Shown here: one piece after another, positions 24,364 through 32,836 of the stretch
Position numbering within the stretch: position 1 is the stretch's first letter
Layout of the letters: every line of letters starts with the position of its first letter
DNA from: Kutzneria buriramensis
GTDB taxonomy: Bacteria > Actinomycetota > Actinomycetes > Mycobacteriales > Pseudonocardiaceae
NCBI RefSeq assembly: GCF_003387475.1
Contig: NZ_QUNO01000009.1
Location: forward strand, 124,001-188,000
Direction of reading: 5' to 3'
DNA length: 64,000 nt
Made by a program: the position numbers and the translations under genes
The notes under the pieces: generated by a model
Told to the model about the DNA's origin: nothing
Database searches by the model: none
The model's input: the letters and a program-made list of their open reading frames with translations, nothing else

Positions 24364-25908
24364 ATGACCGAAGTAGTCGCGCGCGCGGTGCCCCCTTCCG
24401 CCGACGGCAAGGGCCTGCGCACCGGAGCGCTCGGTATGGTGTCCTCGGTGGTGATCGGGACGGCCTCGACCGCACCCGCCTACTCCATCGCCGCCACGCT
24501 CGGCCTGCTCGTGGTCGGCGGCACCGGCTTCAAGGCGGCCGGCTTCGTGCTGTGGGCCTTCGTGCCGGTGCTGTTCGTCGCCCTCGCCTACCGCGAGCTG
24601 AACTCCGCCGAACCCGACTGCGGCACGAACTTCACCTGGTCCACCCGGGCCTTCGGCAGCCGCACCGGCTGGATGGTCGGCTGGGTGGTGACGGTCGCGC
24701 AGCTGCTGGCGATGTCCAGCCAGTCCGCCATCTCCGGCAAGTACACACTCCTGCTGTTCGGCCTGGACTCGTTGGCGGACAACAAGTACGCCACCCTGGC
24801 GGTCGGCCTGCTCTGGCTGGTCCTGCTGTGCTGGATCTGCTACCGGGGCATCGAGGTCTCGGCCCGGATGCAGTGGATCCTGCTGGCGGTCGAGCTGACC
24901 GTCCTCGTGATCTTCGCGGTGGTCGCGCTGGTCCGGGTGTTCAACGGCACGGCCGGGCCGCAGGCCTCGGCGCCGCAGTGGAGCTGGCTGTGGCCGTCCG
25001 GGATCGGGCTCGGCGCCTTCGTCGCCGCCACGCTGCCCGCCGTGTTCCTGTACTGGGGTTGGGACAGCTCGATCTCCGTCAACGAGGAGTCGGCCGACCC
25101 ACGGCACGGCCCGGGCAAGGCGGCCGTGCTGTCGACCCTGCTGCTGGTGCTGAACTACGTGGTCGTCGCCATCGCCGCGCTGGCCTTCGCCGGCGTCGGC
25201 AAGGACGGCATCGGCCTCGGCAACCCCGACAACTCCTCGGACGTGCTGGCCGGCCTCGGCTCGGCGGTGTTCGGCGGCGGCGCCTTCGGCAAGATCATGG
25301 GCGTGCTGCTGATCATCTCGGTGCTGACCAGCGCCGCCGCCAGCAGCCAGGCCACCATCATGCCGTCCGCCCGGACCACCCTGTCCATGGCCGTGCACGG
25401 CGCGCTGCCCTCGGCCTTCGGCAAGGTGCACCCGCGCTACCTCACCCCCACCGTCTCGACCTGGGCATTCGGCATCGTGTCCTTCGTCCTGTACGTGCTC
25501 TTGTCGCTCTGGAGTGACGATGTGCTCGCCGACTCCGTCAGCGCCATCGGCCTCACCATCGGCACCGAATACGCCATGACCGCGCTCGCCTGCGTCTGGG
25601 TGTTCCGCCGCACCCTGTTCACCAGCGTCCGCAACTTCGCCCTGCGCGGGCTGCTGCCGCTGGTCGGCGGCCTGTTCTTCGTGCTGGTCCTGATCATGGC
25701 GGTCGTCTACTACGCGCAGCCCGACAGCGGCTCGACCACCGTGTTCGGCATCGGCGGCGTCGCCGTGATCGGCGTGCTCGCCATCGTCATCGGCGTGCCG
25801 CTCATGCTGCTCATCTATCGGAGCTGCCGGAACTTCTTCGCAGGCCGCACGCTTCCCCGCGGGTCCGTGCCCGCCGGCGGCGATTCGATCGTGCCTGACG
25901 TGGCCTGA
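24364..25908 (+). CDS. APC-superfamily amino acid permease
   Basis: 514 aa with about 12 hydrophobic helices. The start of helix 1 (LGMVSSVVIGTASTAPAYSI) has the small-residue unwound segment typical of APC transporters, and YWGWDSSISVNEESADP marks the helix-6 substrate region. Likely takes up an amino acid or polyamine. ATG 24364 follows CGGAGGCAG. Its last 94 bases overlap the 3' end of the leftward EamA gene, so the two transcripts are complementary at their ends. The C-terminal tail beyond helix 12 is therefore less certain. Confidence 0.88.
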   Translation: MTEVVARAVPPSADGKGLRTGALGMVSSVVIGTASTAPAYSIAATLGLLVVGGTGFKAAGFVLWAFVPVLFVALAYRELNSAEPDCGTNFTWSTRAFGSRTGWMVGWVVTVAQLLAMSSQSAISGKYTLLLFGLDSLADNKYATLAVGLLWLVLLCWICYRGIEVSARMQWILLAVELTVLVIFAVVALVRVFNGTAGPQASAPQWSWLWPSGIGLGAFVAATLPAVFLYWGWDSSISVNEESADPRHGPGKAAVLSTLLLVLNYVVVAIAALAFAGVGKDGIGLGNPDNSSDVLAGLGSAVFGGGAFGKIMGVLLIISVLTSAAASSQATIMPSARTTLSMAVHGALPSAFGKVHPRYLTPTVSTWAFGIVSFVLYVLLSLWSDDVLADSVSAIGLTIGTEYAMTALACVWVFRRTLFTSVRNFALRGLLPLVGGLFFVLVLIMAVVYYAQPDSGSTTVFGIGGVAVIGVLAIVIGVPLMLLIYRSCRNFFAGRTLPRGSVPAGGDSIVPDVA

Positions 25909-26750
25909 GCGATCAGCAGGACGCCGGCGATGCTGACGGCGCCGCCGAGGAGTTCGGTCGGTTGCGGCACCTCGCCCAGCCACACGAACGACACCGCCAG
26001 CGCGACAACCGGAACCAGATACAGCGCAGCTGTGGCCACGGTGACGCTGTAACGAGCGACGCCGTAGCCCCACAACACAAAGCCGACGACTGACGGCAGC
26101 AAGGCGAGGAATACCACGGCAATGGTGGCGTCGATCGGTGCCCGCGCGACACCGGCGACAGCCTCCGGCGCGAGCGGCAGCGAAAACGCAGTGCCGGCCC
26201 AGATCGCGTAGCAGGCGACCTCGAGCCCGGAATACCTGAGCAGCAACGGCTTGCTGGCGAAGTGATACATGCCCTGGACGGCCGCGGCGGCGAGCAGCAC
26301 CCAGGCGGAGGTCGAGTACTGCACGCTGCCGCCGGACAGGGCGATCAATGCCGAGCCGGCCAAAGCGATCACGCTGCCGATGATCTTACGGCCGGTGAGC
26401 CGCTCACCGAGCCAAACAGCGGCGAGCCCGGCGCTGAACACGGGCGCGGGCGCCACGAGCAGGCTGGCGGTGCCGGCGGCCACGTGCAACTCGCCCCAGT
26501 TCAGCAGCAATTGGTACGCGGTCATGCCGGTGAACCCGCACAGCGCGATCAGCGGGAGGTCCCGTCGCCGCGGCAGCCGCACGCCGAGCAGCGGCGCGGC
26601 CAGCAGCAGCGTCACGGACGCCACGGCGAGACGGAGGAACGACAGGCCGAACGGGCCGTATCCCTGGAGGCCGACGCGGACCGCCGGGAACGCCGACGCC
26701 CACAGCACAACGGTGGCGGCGATCGCGAGCGGGGCTTTGAGGTTGCGCAC
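25815..26750 (-). CDS. EamA/DMT-family transporter
   Basis: 311 aa, ten transmembrane helices in two EamA repeats (VVLWASAFPAVRVGL and LGERLTGRKIIGSVIALAGS are typical). It probably exports a small metabolite. It diverges from a LysR gene with only 72 bases between the starts, a common arrangement in which the LysR protein controls the exporter. The 3' end overlaps the APC permease gene by 94 bases; those shared codons form a hydrophilic tail. Confidence 0.88.
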   Translation of the reverse strand: MRNLKAPLAIAATVVLWASAFPAVRVGLQGYGPFGLSFLRLAVASVTLLLAAPLLGVRLPRRRDLPLIALCGFTGMTAYQLLLNWGELHVAAGTASLLVAPAPVFSAGLAAVWLGERLTGRKIIGSVIALAGSALIALSGGSVQYSTSAWVLLAAAAVQGMYHFASKPLLLRYSGLEVACYAIWAGTAFSLPLAPEAVAGVARAPIDATIAVVFLALLPSVVGFVLWGYGVARYSVTVATAALYLVPVVALAVSFVWLGEVPQPTELLGGAVSIAGVLLIAQATSGTIESPPAGTDPRGSVRPAKKFRQLR

Positions 26751-26822
26751 GGCCCCTAGTCTGGGAGCCGAAACCCAGAAGGTCTATTTAGTCTTTCCAC
26801 TGAAATCGGTTAGGGTCAGTTT
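26751..26822. promoter_or_regulatory. EamA/lysR divergent promoter
   Basis: A 72-base, AT-richer spacer (TCTATTTAGTCTTTCC, ACTGAAATCGGTTAGGGTCAG) holds both promoters. TTTCCACTGAAA is an imperfect dyad with T-N11-A spacing variants as used by LysR regulators. No ribosome-binding site precedes the lysR ATG. Confidence 0.45.
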
Positions 26823-27713
26823 ATGATTGACGTGCGCAGGCTGAAGTTGCTGCACGAACTCGCGCAGCAGGGCACGGTGGCCGCCACCGCCGATGCGTTG
26901 CAGCTCACGGGCCCGGCGGTGTCGCAGCAGCTGGCCGTGCTGGAACGCGAGGCCGGCGTGCCGCTGCTGGAGAAACGCGGTCGGAACGTGGTGCTCACCG
27001 CGGCCGGCCGGCTGCTGGTGTCGCACGCCGACATCATCCTCGGCGACGTCAGCGCTGCCGAGTCCGCGCTGGCGGCGTTGAAGGCCAACGGCTCCGGCAC
27101 AGTCCGCATCGCCGCCTTCGCCACCGCCGCGCGCACCCTCGTCGCTCCTATCTGGACGGACGTGCCCGGCGTGCAGCTGCGCCTCGTCGACGCCGAGCCG
27201 GACGCGGCGACTTCCCTGCTGCACCAGACCATCGACATCGCCATCGTGCACAGCTACACCCTGCTGCCGCGGCCGACGCCGGCCAACTGCGAGGTGCACG
27301 AACTCCTCGAGGAACCCGTGCTGTTCGCGGTGTCGCCGAAAACTGCCGCGCAGAAACACCTTGTGGAAGGCCAGAAGGTCCGGCTGACCCGGTTCGCCGA
27401 CGAACGGTGGCTCGCGCCGACCAAGGAGTTCTCCTGCCACGAGATGATCCAGCGCGCCTGCGGCGCCGCCGGTTTCGTGCCGGACATCGTCGCCGAGGCA
27501 TCGGACTTCGCCGTGCTGGTCGCCCTCGTCGCCGCCGGCGCGGGTGTCGCCCTGGTGCCGCGCATGGCCATCCCCGACGGCCACGAACCCGTCAGCCTGC
27601 ACCCACTGGCCGTGCCGGTGACGAGGAAGATCTACGCCCTGACCCGGATGGGATCGGCACGGCGGCCGGATATTCGCGCAGTGTTGGAGCGTCTGCGCGC
27701 CAGCACTGACTAG
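26823..27713 (+). CDS. LysR-family transcriptional regulator
   Basis: 296 aa. N-terminal winged helix (VRRLKLLHELAQQGTVAATA followed by DALQLTGPAVSQQLAVLE, residues 4-42) and a periplasmic-binding-protein-like effector domain (about 90-295). It most likely controls the divergent EamA exporter gene and perhaps the hydrolase gene that starts 8 bases after its stop. ATG at 26823 has no obvious ribosome-binding site, so it may be leaderless. The effector cannot be deduced. Confidence 0.92.
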   Translation: MIDVRRLKLLHELAQQGTVAATADALQLTGPAVSQQLAVLEREAGVPLLEKRGRNVVLTAAGRLLVSHADIILGDVSAAESALAALKANGSGTVRIAAFATAARTLVAPIWTDVPGVQLRLVDAEPDAATSLLHQTIDIAIVHSYTLLPRPTPANCEVHELLEEPVLFAVSPKTAAQKHLVEGQKVRLTRFADERWLAPTKEFSCHEMIQRACGAAGFVPDIVAEASDFAVLVALVAAGAGVALVPRMAIPDGHEPVSLHPLAVPVTRKIYALTRMGSARRPDIRAVLERLRASTD

Positions 27714-27721
27714 CCTGAGGT

Positions 27722-28477
27722 ATGAGCACCGAACTCGCGTTCCGAAGCAGCGCCGGCACCGGCCGCACGGTCGTGTTCCTGCACGGAAACTCGTCCTCGT
27801 CAAGCACCTGGCAGGGTCTGCTCGACGGACCCTTCGGCCAACGGTTCCATTGCCTCGCCCTGGATCTGCCCGGCCATGGCGGGTCGAGACCCGCCGACGA
27901 CTACTCGGTCCCCGCCCATGCGTCGGCGCTGGCAGAGTTTCTACAGAAGAACGAGGACGTCGTTGTCGTCGGCTGGAGCCTCGGCGGCCACATCACCCTG
28001 CACGCCGCGAACGCGCTCACGCGGGCCGCCGGATTCGTGATCTTCGGTACGCCACCGATCGAGACGGCCGCCTCGCTCGCCGAGGGATTCCTGCCGAACC
28101 CGGCCTTCAACACCGGCTTCCAGGGCGAGATCAGCCCCGAGGAAGCCCTGGCGTACGCGAAGTCCATGCTCGCCCCCGACTCTGCGGTGTCGCCGGACGT
28201 GCTCGTGCCGGACATCCTCGCCACCGATCCCGGCGCGCGCACGGGCCTCGGCGCCAGCGTCGCCGAGGGCCGGTTCGTCGACGAGGTCGAGGTCATCGCC
28301 AACCTCTCCCAGCCGCTGCTCGTCCTGCACGGGGCCGAGGACCAGCTGGTGTCCCTCGACTACCTCCGCAAGCTCGACCTGCCGGTCGAGGTGTTCGACG
28401 GCATCGGGCACGCCATCCAGCTCGAGGCGCCGGACCTGTTGGCACGCCGGCTCACGGAGTTCGTCGAGGGACTCTGA
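27722..28477 (+). CDS. Alpha/beta hydrolase
   Basis: 251 aa. Oxyanion-hole VFLHGNSSSSSTW, nucleophile elbow VVGWSLGGH (S86), an acid in LHGAEDQLV and the catalytic GIGHAIQ (H230). The substrate is unknown; the lid region is short. It begins 8 bases after the lysR stop with TGAGGT as ribosome-binding site, so it belongs to the lysR transcript and may act on the compound sensed by LysR or moved by the EamA transporter. Confidence 0.9.
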   Translation: MSTELAFRSSAGTGRTVVFLHGNSSSSSTWQGLLDGPFGQRFHCLALDLPGHGGSRPADDYSVPAHASALAEFLQKNEDVVVVGWSLGGHITLHAANALTRAAGFVIFGTPPIETAASLAEGFLPNPAFNTGFQGEISPEEALAYAKSMLAPDSAVSPDVLVPDILATDPGARTGLGASVAEGRFVDEVEVIANLSQPLLVLHGAEDQLVSLDYLRKLDLPVEVFDGIGHAIQLEAPDLLARRLTEFVEGL

Positions 28478-28516
28478 CAAGGAGGCGGGGCACGCCGAGC
28501 GCGCCCCGCCAAGGAA

Positions 28517-29497
28517 TCACGGGCAGCGCGGCTGGCCGGGGCCACCGCAGGGCGGCGGCTGCTGGCGCGGCTGGTAGTACGAATCGGTGAAGCCGCCGCC
28601 GTCGGCCGTCAACGGTCCGGGTATCGCCAGGTTCTGGTACCCGCCGAGCACATACGCCTGGAGGGTGATCGCCTGGGGACCGCCCGCCGCGATCGACGAG
28701 CACGACCCGCCCTGCACATACACCGGCGCCCAGCACGCGCCCGCGAACGTGACGCTGTGGAAGTTGGCCAGCGGCAGAATCCCGCCCGAGTACGGCGCTT
28801 CCACGATCCACTCGGCCGTCGTGCCGGCTGGCGAGGACGCCAGCGGCACGCTGATGCACGTGTTGATCGTGAAGTTGCAGACGCCGGCCTGGGCTCCGCT
28901 CGCGGTGTACAGGCCGACGCCGCCGACGAAGTCACCGGGGTGCACCGGCAGGTTGTTGATCCTCTGCTCGCTGCCGGTGTCCCCGGTGCCGCCCACGATC
29001 TCGTACCAGGCGTAGTACGTGGTCGCCCCGTTGGCCGCCACGTCCTGCGTCGTGCCGGCCTGGATGAGCGCTCCGGAGCCGGCGTTGAAGCCGCCGCCGA
29101 TGCCGGCCCACGTCGAGGAGTAGTAGCCCCTGGTCGAGTAGCCGGGCACCGGCGCGGTCACCGTCGGCACGGTCCAGCCGGCCTGCGCGTAGTTGGCGTG
29201 CTGGGTGACCTGGTAGCCCGACCAGTTCGACGACACCAGGTCGTTGACGACCTTCGGGTCGTGCCGGATGCCGGTCGCCGTGCACCTCAGGGTCGTCAGC
29301 CAGGTGACGTGCCGGTGCAGCGCCTCGGCAAGCATCCCGTTCGACGACGCGGCGGCGTCCGCCGCGGTCGGCACCACCGCGCCGCGGGCGCTCGCACAGC
29401 CGGAACCGGCCGGCGCGGCGGCCGCCGTGGCCGTCGTGGCCCCGGCGATCAGGCAGCCGGCGATCGCGGCCGCGGCCAGCCATCGTGATCTTCGCAT
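28517..29497 (-). CDS. Secreted G1-family glutamic peptidase
   Basis: 326 aa. A signal peptide ends near ATAAAAPAG, followed by a short pro-region and a catalytic domain with the G1 (eqolisin) pattern: SSNWSGYQV, AGWTVPTV, STWAGIGG, the glutamine region GALIQAGTTQDV (Q146) and AEWIVEAP (E229), followed by a Pro-rich end. Such enzymes are acid-active endopeptidases. GAGAGG precedes the ATG at 29497. It diverges from a SARP gene with a 90-base spacer. Assignment rests on the combination of Gln and Glu motifs in the expected order. Confidence 0.85.
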   Translation of the reverse strand: MRRSRWLAAAAIAGCLIAGATTATAAAAPAGSGCASARGAVVPTAADAAASSNGMLAEALHRHVTWLTTLRCTATGIRHDPKVVNDLVSSNWSGYQVTQHANYAQAGWTVPTVTAPVPGYSTRGYYSSTWAGIGGGFNAGSGALIQAGTTQDVAANGATTYYAWYEIVGGTGDTGSEQRINNLPVHPGDFVGGVGLYTASGAQAGVCNFTINTCISVPLASSPAGTTAEWIVEAPYSGGILPLANFHSVTFAGACWAPVYVQGGSCSSIAAGGPQAITLQAYVLGGYQNLAIPGPLTADGGGFTDSYYQPRQQPPPCGGPGQPRCP

Positions 29498-29587
29498 CTG
29501 TCCACCTCTCCGTAGCGGCAAGGCAATCCCGCCGGGGCGTATGATTTGCCGCCACCGCACACACGGGCGCACATCGGCGGGGGCGCG

Positions 29588-32500
29588 ATGGAATTGGGCG
29601 TGCTGGGTCCGCTGCGCATCCACAGCGCACACGGCACGGTGGCGCCGCGCCGCCGGATGACCGGTCTGGTGCTGGGAGTACTGGCCCTTCGCCCGAACGC
29701 CGCGATGCCGATCGGCCGGCTCACCGACTGCCTGTGGAACGGCCGCCCGCCCGCGTCGGCGTCGTCCAACCTCCGCACCCACGTCGCCGAGCTGCGCGGC
29801 CTGTTGCGCACGGCCGACGGCAGCGGCCCGTGCATCGAGTCCCGGCAGGGCCGCTACACCCTGCGCGTGACCGCCGATCAGCTCGACGCGCTCCGCTTCG
29901 ACGGCCTGTTCGAGACGGGCCGGCGCGAGCTCACCGGCGGTCATCCCGAGATCGCGGCCGACCATCTGCGACGGGCGGTCGAGTTGTGGCGGGGGCCGGT
30001 GCTGGACGGTCTCGCCGTGCCGGACGAGTTCCGGAACGAGGTGGAACGGCTTGCGGCGCAACGGATCGAGGCCATCGAGGACTGGGTGGAGGCCCGGCTG
30101 GCGATCGGCCAGCACGACCGGCTCGCGGTCGAGCTCGCCGGCCTGGTCGAGCAGTACCCGCTGCGCGAGCGGCTGTGGGGCCAGCTCATGACCAGCCTGT
30201 ACGCCGTCGGGCGGCAGGCGGAGGCGTTGGGCGCGTACCAGCGGCTGCATGCGTTGCTGGACAACGAACTCGGCGTCCAGCCGGGATCGGCGATCCGGGA
30301 GCTGCACCAGCGCATGCTGCGCGGCGACCAGCTCGGCGGGCCGCCGGTGCGACTGCGTGCCCGACCGAGACCCCGGCAGCTGCCGCGAGATCCGTCGATC
30401 TTCGTCGGCCGGGACGCGGAGCTGGCGGCGTTGGCCGCCGACACCGGGCCGGTGATCGTGTCGGCGATCAGCGGCACGGCCGGTGTCGGGAAAACCGCCC
30501 TCGCCCTGCGGTGGGCCCACGGCGCGACGGCCGATTACCCCGACGGCTGCCTTTACGTCGATCTTCGCGGCTTCGGGCCGCAGCCGCCGCTGGATCCGGT
30601 CGCGGTGCTCGACGGTTTCCTGCGCAGCCTCGGCGTCTCCGCCGAGGAACGCCCCACCGAGCTCGACGCCCTGGCCGCGCGCTACCGCACCGAGCTCGCC
30701 GACCGGCGGGTCCTGGTGCTGCTGGACAACGCCGAGTCCGCCGAGCAGGTCCGGCCGCTGCTGCCCGGCGGCTCGTCGAGTCGCGTCGTCGTGACCAGCC
30801 GCGACTCGCTGGCCGGGCTCGTCGCCCGCGACGGCGCGCGCCGCCTGGACCTGGGGCTGTTGCCCATGGACGCCGCGATCGACCTTCTGCGGCACCTCAT
30901 CGGGCCCCGGGTCGATGACGAGCCGGATGCGGCGCGGGCACTGGCCGAGCAGTGCGCCCGGCTACCGCTCGCGCTGCGGGTGGCCGCCGAGCTGGCGATC
31001 TCCCGTCGCGGCGGCACGCTCGGCGACCTCGTCGCGGAGCTCGGGCTTCAGACCCGCAAGCTCGATCTGCTCGCGGCCGGCGGCGATCCCATGACCGCCG
31101 TGCGGGCGGTGTTCTCCTGGTCGTACCAACAGTTGTCGGTGCCGGCGGCGAACGCGTTCCGGTTGCTCGGGCTGCATCCGGGCCGGGACCTCGACCGGTA
31201 CGCCGCCGGCGCCCTGGTCGACGGCGATCCGGACATGCTGGCCACGCTCGTCAGCGGGCATCTGCTCGATGAGCAGGACGGCCGGTACCGGATGCACGAC
31301 CTGCTCCGCACCTACGCCCGCGAGCTGGTCACGCCGCCGGAGAGCGACGCGGCGACGACCCGGCTGATCGACCACTACGTCTACACCGCCTCGCTGGCCA
31401 TGGATGTGGCCGTCGAGTACGAAAAGGACAGACGCCCGCGGGTCACGCCGCCGGGGTCGGAATCACCGGTTTTCCACGACATCGACGCCGCGACCGCGTG
31501 GCTGGATGCCGAGCGTGCCAACCTGATCGCCGTGGCCCCGCACGCCTCTGCGTGCCAGGTCGGCCAGCTGTCCGCGATCCTGCACCGGTATCTCGACAAC
31601 GGCGGCTACTACCACGAGGCCCTGGTGCTGCACGCGGCCGCGGCGCGGCGAGCCGAGCCCGAGGTCCGCGCCGCGATTCTGTGCAACCTCGGGGTGATCT
31701 TCTGGCGGATCGACCGGCCGCAGCAGGCCCTGGACCGGTACCTCCAGGCGCTGGAAGTCGCCCGCGACAACGGTGATCGCACGATCGAGGCACGGGCCTT
31801 GAACAACATCGGCCTGGTCGACGAGCACCTCGGTCGGTACGAGGAGGCCCTGGGCCGCTTCGGCCAGGCGGCGCGGGTGGCGGCCGAGGTCGGCGACCGC
31901 CCCGGCCAGGCCCGCGCGCTGGACAACCTCGGCAATGTCACCGAGTACCTCGGCCGCTACGACGAAGCCTTGGCGCACAAGCAGAACGCGCTCGCGATCG
32001 CCCGCGAGATCGGCGACCTCGTCGGCGAGGCCAGCAGCCTCAACAACATCGGCAACGTCTACGAGCGCATCGCCGATCACCGCACCGCGCTCGACCACTA
32101 CCAGCAGGCGCTGGCCATCGGTCGACGGCTCGGGCACGCCGAGATCGAGGGCCACGCCCTGGACAACGTCGGCGCCGCCTACCGTCACATCGGGGACTGC
32201 GCGCAGGCGTTGGAGCACCACCGACCGGCCATCGACCTCGCCCGCAAGTCCGGCAACAACTACCTGCTCGCCCGCACCCTCAACAATCTCGGCGAGACCC
32301 TGCGCCGGCGCGACGACCTCGACGCCGCCGCCGACGCCCACCGCGAAGCCCTGGCCGTCGCCGTCACCCTCGGCGAACTCCAGACGCAGGCCCGCGCCCA
32401 CGACGGCATCGCCCACGTTCTCGCCACCCGCGGCAAGGCGAAGGACGCCCACGACCACTGGCAACTCGCCCTGGACATCTACACCCGCCTGGGCGCCCCC

Positions 32501-32605
32501 GAAGCCGCCGAAGTCTCCGCCAACCTCCGCGAGTCGCGCGCGAGGTCGCGCCGGCCTCTGGACCGCGGGCTCAGCTCGATCGAATCTTCTCATCGATCGA
32601 GCTGA
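29588..32605 (+). CDS. AfsR/SARP-type regulator with NB-ARC and TPR domains
   Basis: 1005 aa. Winged helix (1-90, MELGVLGPLRIHSAHGTVAP), activation domain (about 95-245), NB-ARC ATPase with P-loop GTAGVGKTALAL (K302) and VLVLLDNAESAEQVRPLLPG, then at least seven TPR units from about 640 to 985, each with an NNIG/DNLG start. This is the AfsR layout. ATG 29588 is chosen because the SARP domain starts there. The open frame extends 14 codons further up. A large hairpin covers its stop codon. It may regulate the adjacent peptidase or the carboxylic acid reductase. Confidence 0.9.
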   Translation: MELGVLGPLRIHSAHGTVAPRRRMTGLVLGVLALRPNAAMPIGRLTDCLWNGRPPASASSNLRTHVAELRGLLRTADGSGPCIESRQGRYTLRVTADQLDALRFDGLFETGRRELTGGHPEIAADHLRRAVELWRGPVLDGLAVPDEFRNEVERLAAQRIEAIEDWVEARLAIGQHDRLAVELAGLVEQYPLRERLWGQLMTSLYAVGRQAEALGAYQRLHALLDNELGVQPGSAIRELHQRMLRGDQLGGPPVRLRARPRPRQLPRDPSIFVGRDAELAALAADTGPVIVSAISGTAGVGKTALALRWAHGATADYPDGCLYVDLRGFGPQPPLDPVAVLDGFLRSLGVSAEERPTELDALAARYRTELADRRVLVLLDNAESAEQVRPLLPGGSSSRVVVTSRDSLAGLVARDGARRLDLGLLPMDAAIDLLRHLIGPRVDDEPDAARALAEQCARLPLALRVAAELAISRRGGTLGDLVAELGLQTRKLDLLAAGGDPMTAVRAVFSWSYQQLSVPAANAFRLLGLHPGRDLDRYAAGALVDGDPDMLATLVSGHLLDEQDGRYRMHDLLRTYARELVTPPESDAATTRLIDHYVYTASLAMDVAVEYEKDRRPRVTPPGSESPVFHDIDAATAWLDAERANLIAVAPHASACQVGQLSAILHRYLDNGGYYHEALVLHAAAARRAEPEVRAAILCNLGVIFWRIDRPQQALDRYLQALEVARDNGDRTIEARALNNIGLVDEHLGRYEEALGRFGQAARVAAEVGDRPGQARALDNLGNVTEYLGRYDEALAHKQNALAIAREIGDLVGEASSLNNIGNVYERIADHRTALDHYQQALAIGRRLGHAEIEGHALDNVGAAYRHIGDCAQALEHHRPAIDLARKSGNNYLLARTLNNLGETLRRRDDLDAAADAHREALAVAVTLGELQTQARAHDGIAHVLATRGKAKDAHDHWQLALDIYTRLGAPEAAEVSANLRESRARSRRPLDRGLSSIESSHRSS

Positions 32606-32640
32606 GACAAGGGAAGAGGCCGGCTTGGAAGCGACCTCGC
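32540..32640 (+). terminator. Nested hairpin over the SARP stop codon
   Basis: Inner stem: CTCAGCTCGATCG (32570-32582) pairs perfectly with 32594-32606 around an 11-base loop and includes the TGA. Outer pairs: GCGAGGTCGC (32540-32549) with 32631-32640, and GCCGGCCTCT (32550-32559) with AGAGGCCGGC (32615-32624). It probably terminates the SARP transcript. The remaining spacer to the CAR gene holds a small CCGCGCG/CGCGCGG hairpin and AT-richer promoter-like sequence (GTATACGAATAC). Confidence 0.75.
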
Positions 32641-32836
32641 CCCGCGCGGAACGCGCGGCACAAGCACAGGCACGGCGAATGTAGGTTTCGGGCACCCGGC
32701 AAGAGCTGGGCATATTACCACCAGTGCGCGTGCAGATACCACGCGTTCCTGCTCACAGTTGCTCCGTGTAGACGAATGGACACCCCAGGTATACGAATAC
32801 TTCGCGTAAGGCATCTAACTGGGGAAGGTGCGTCTC

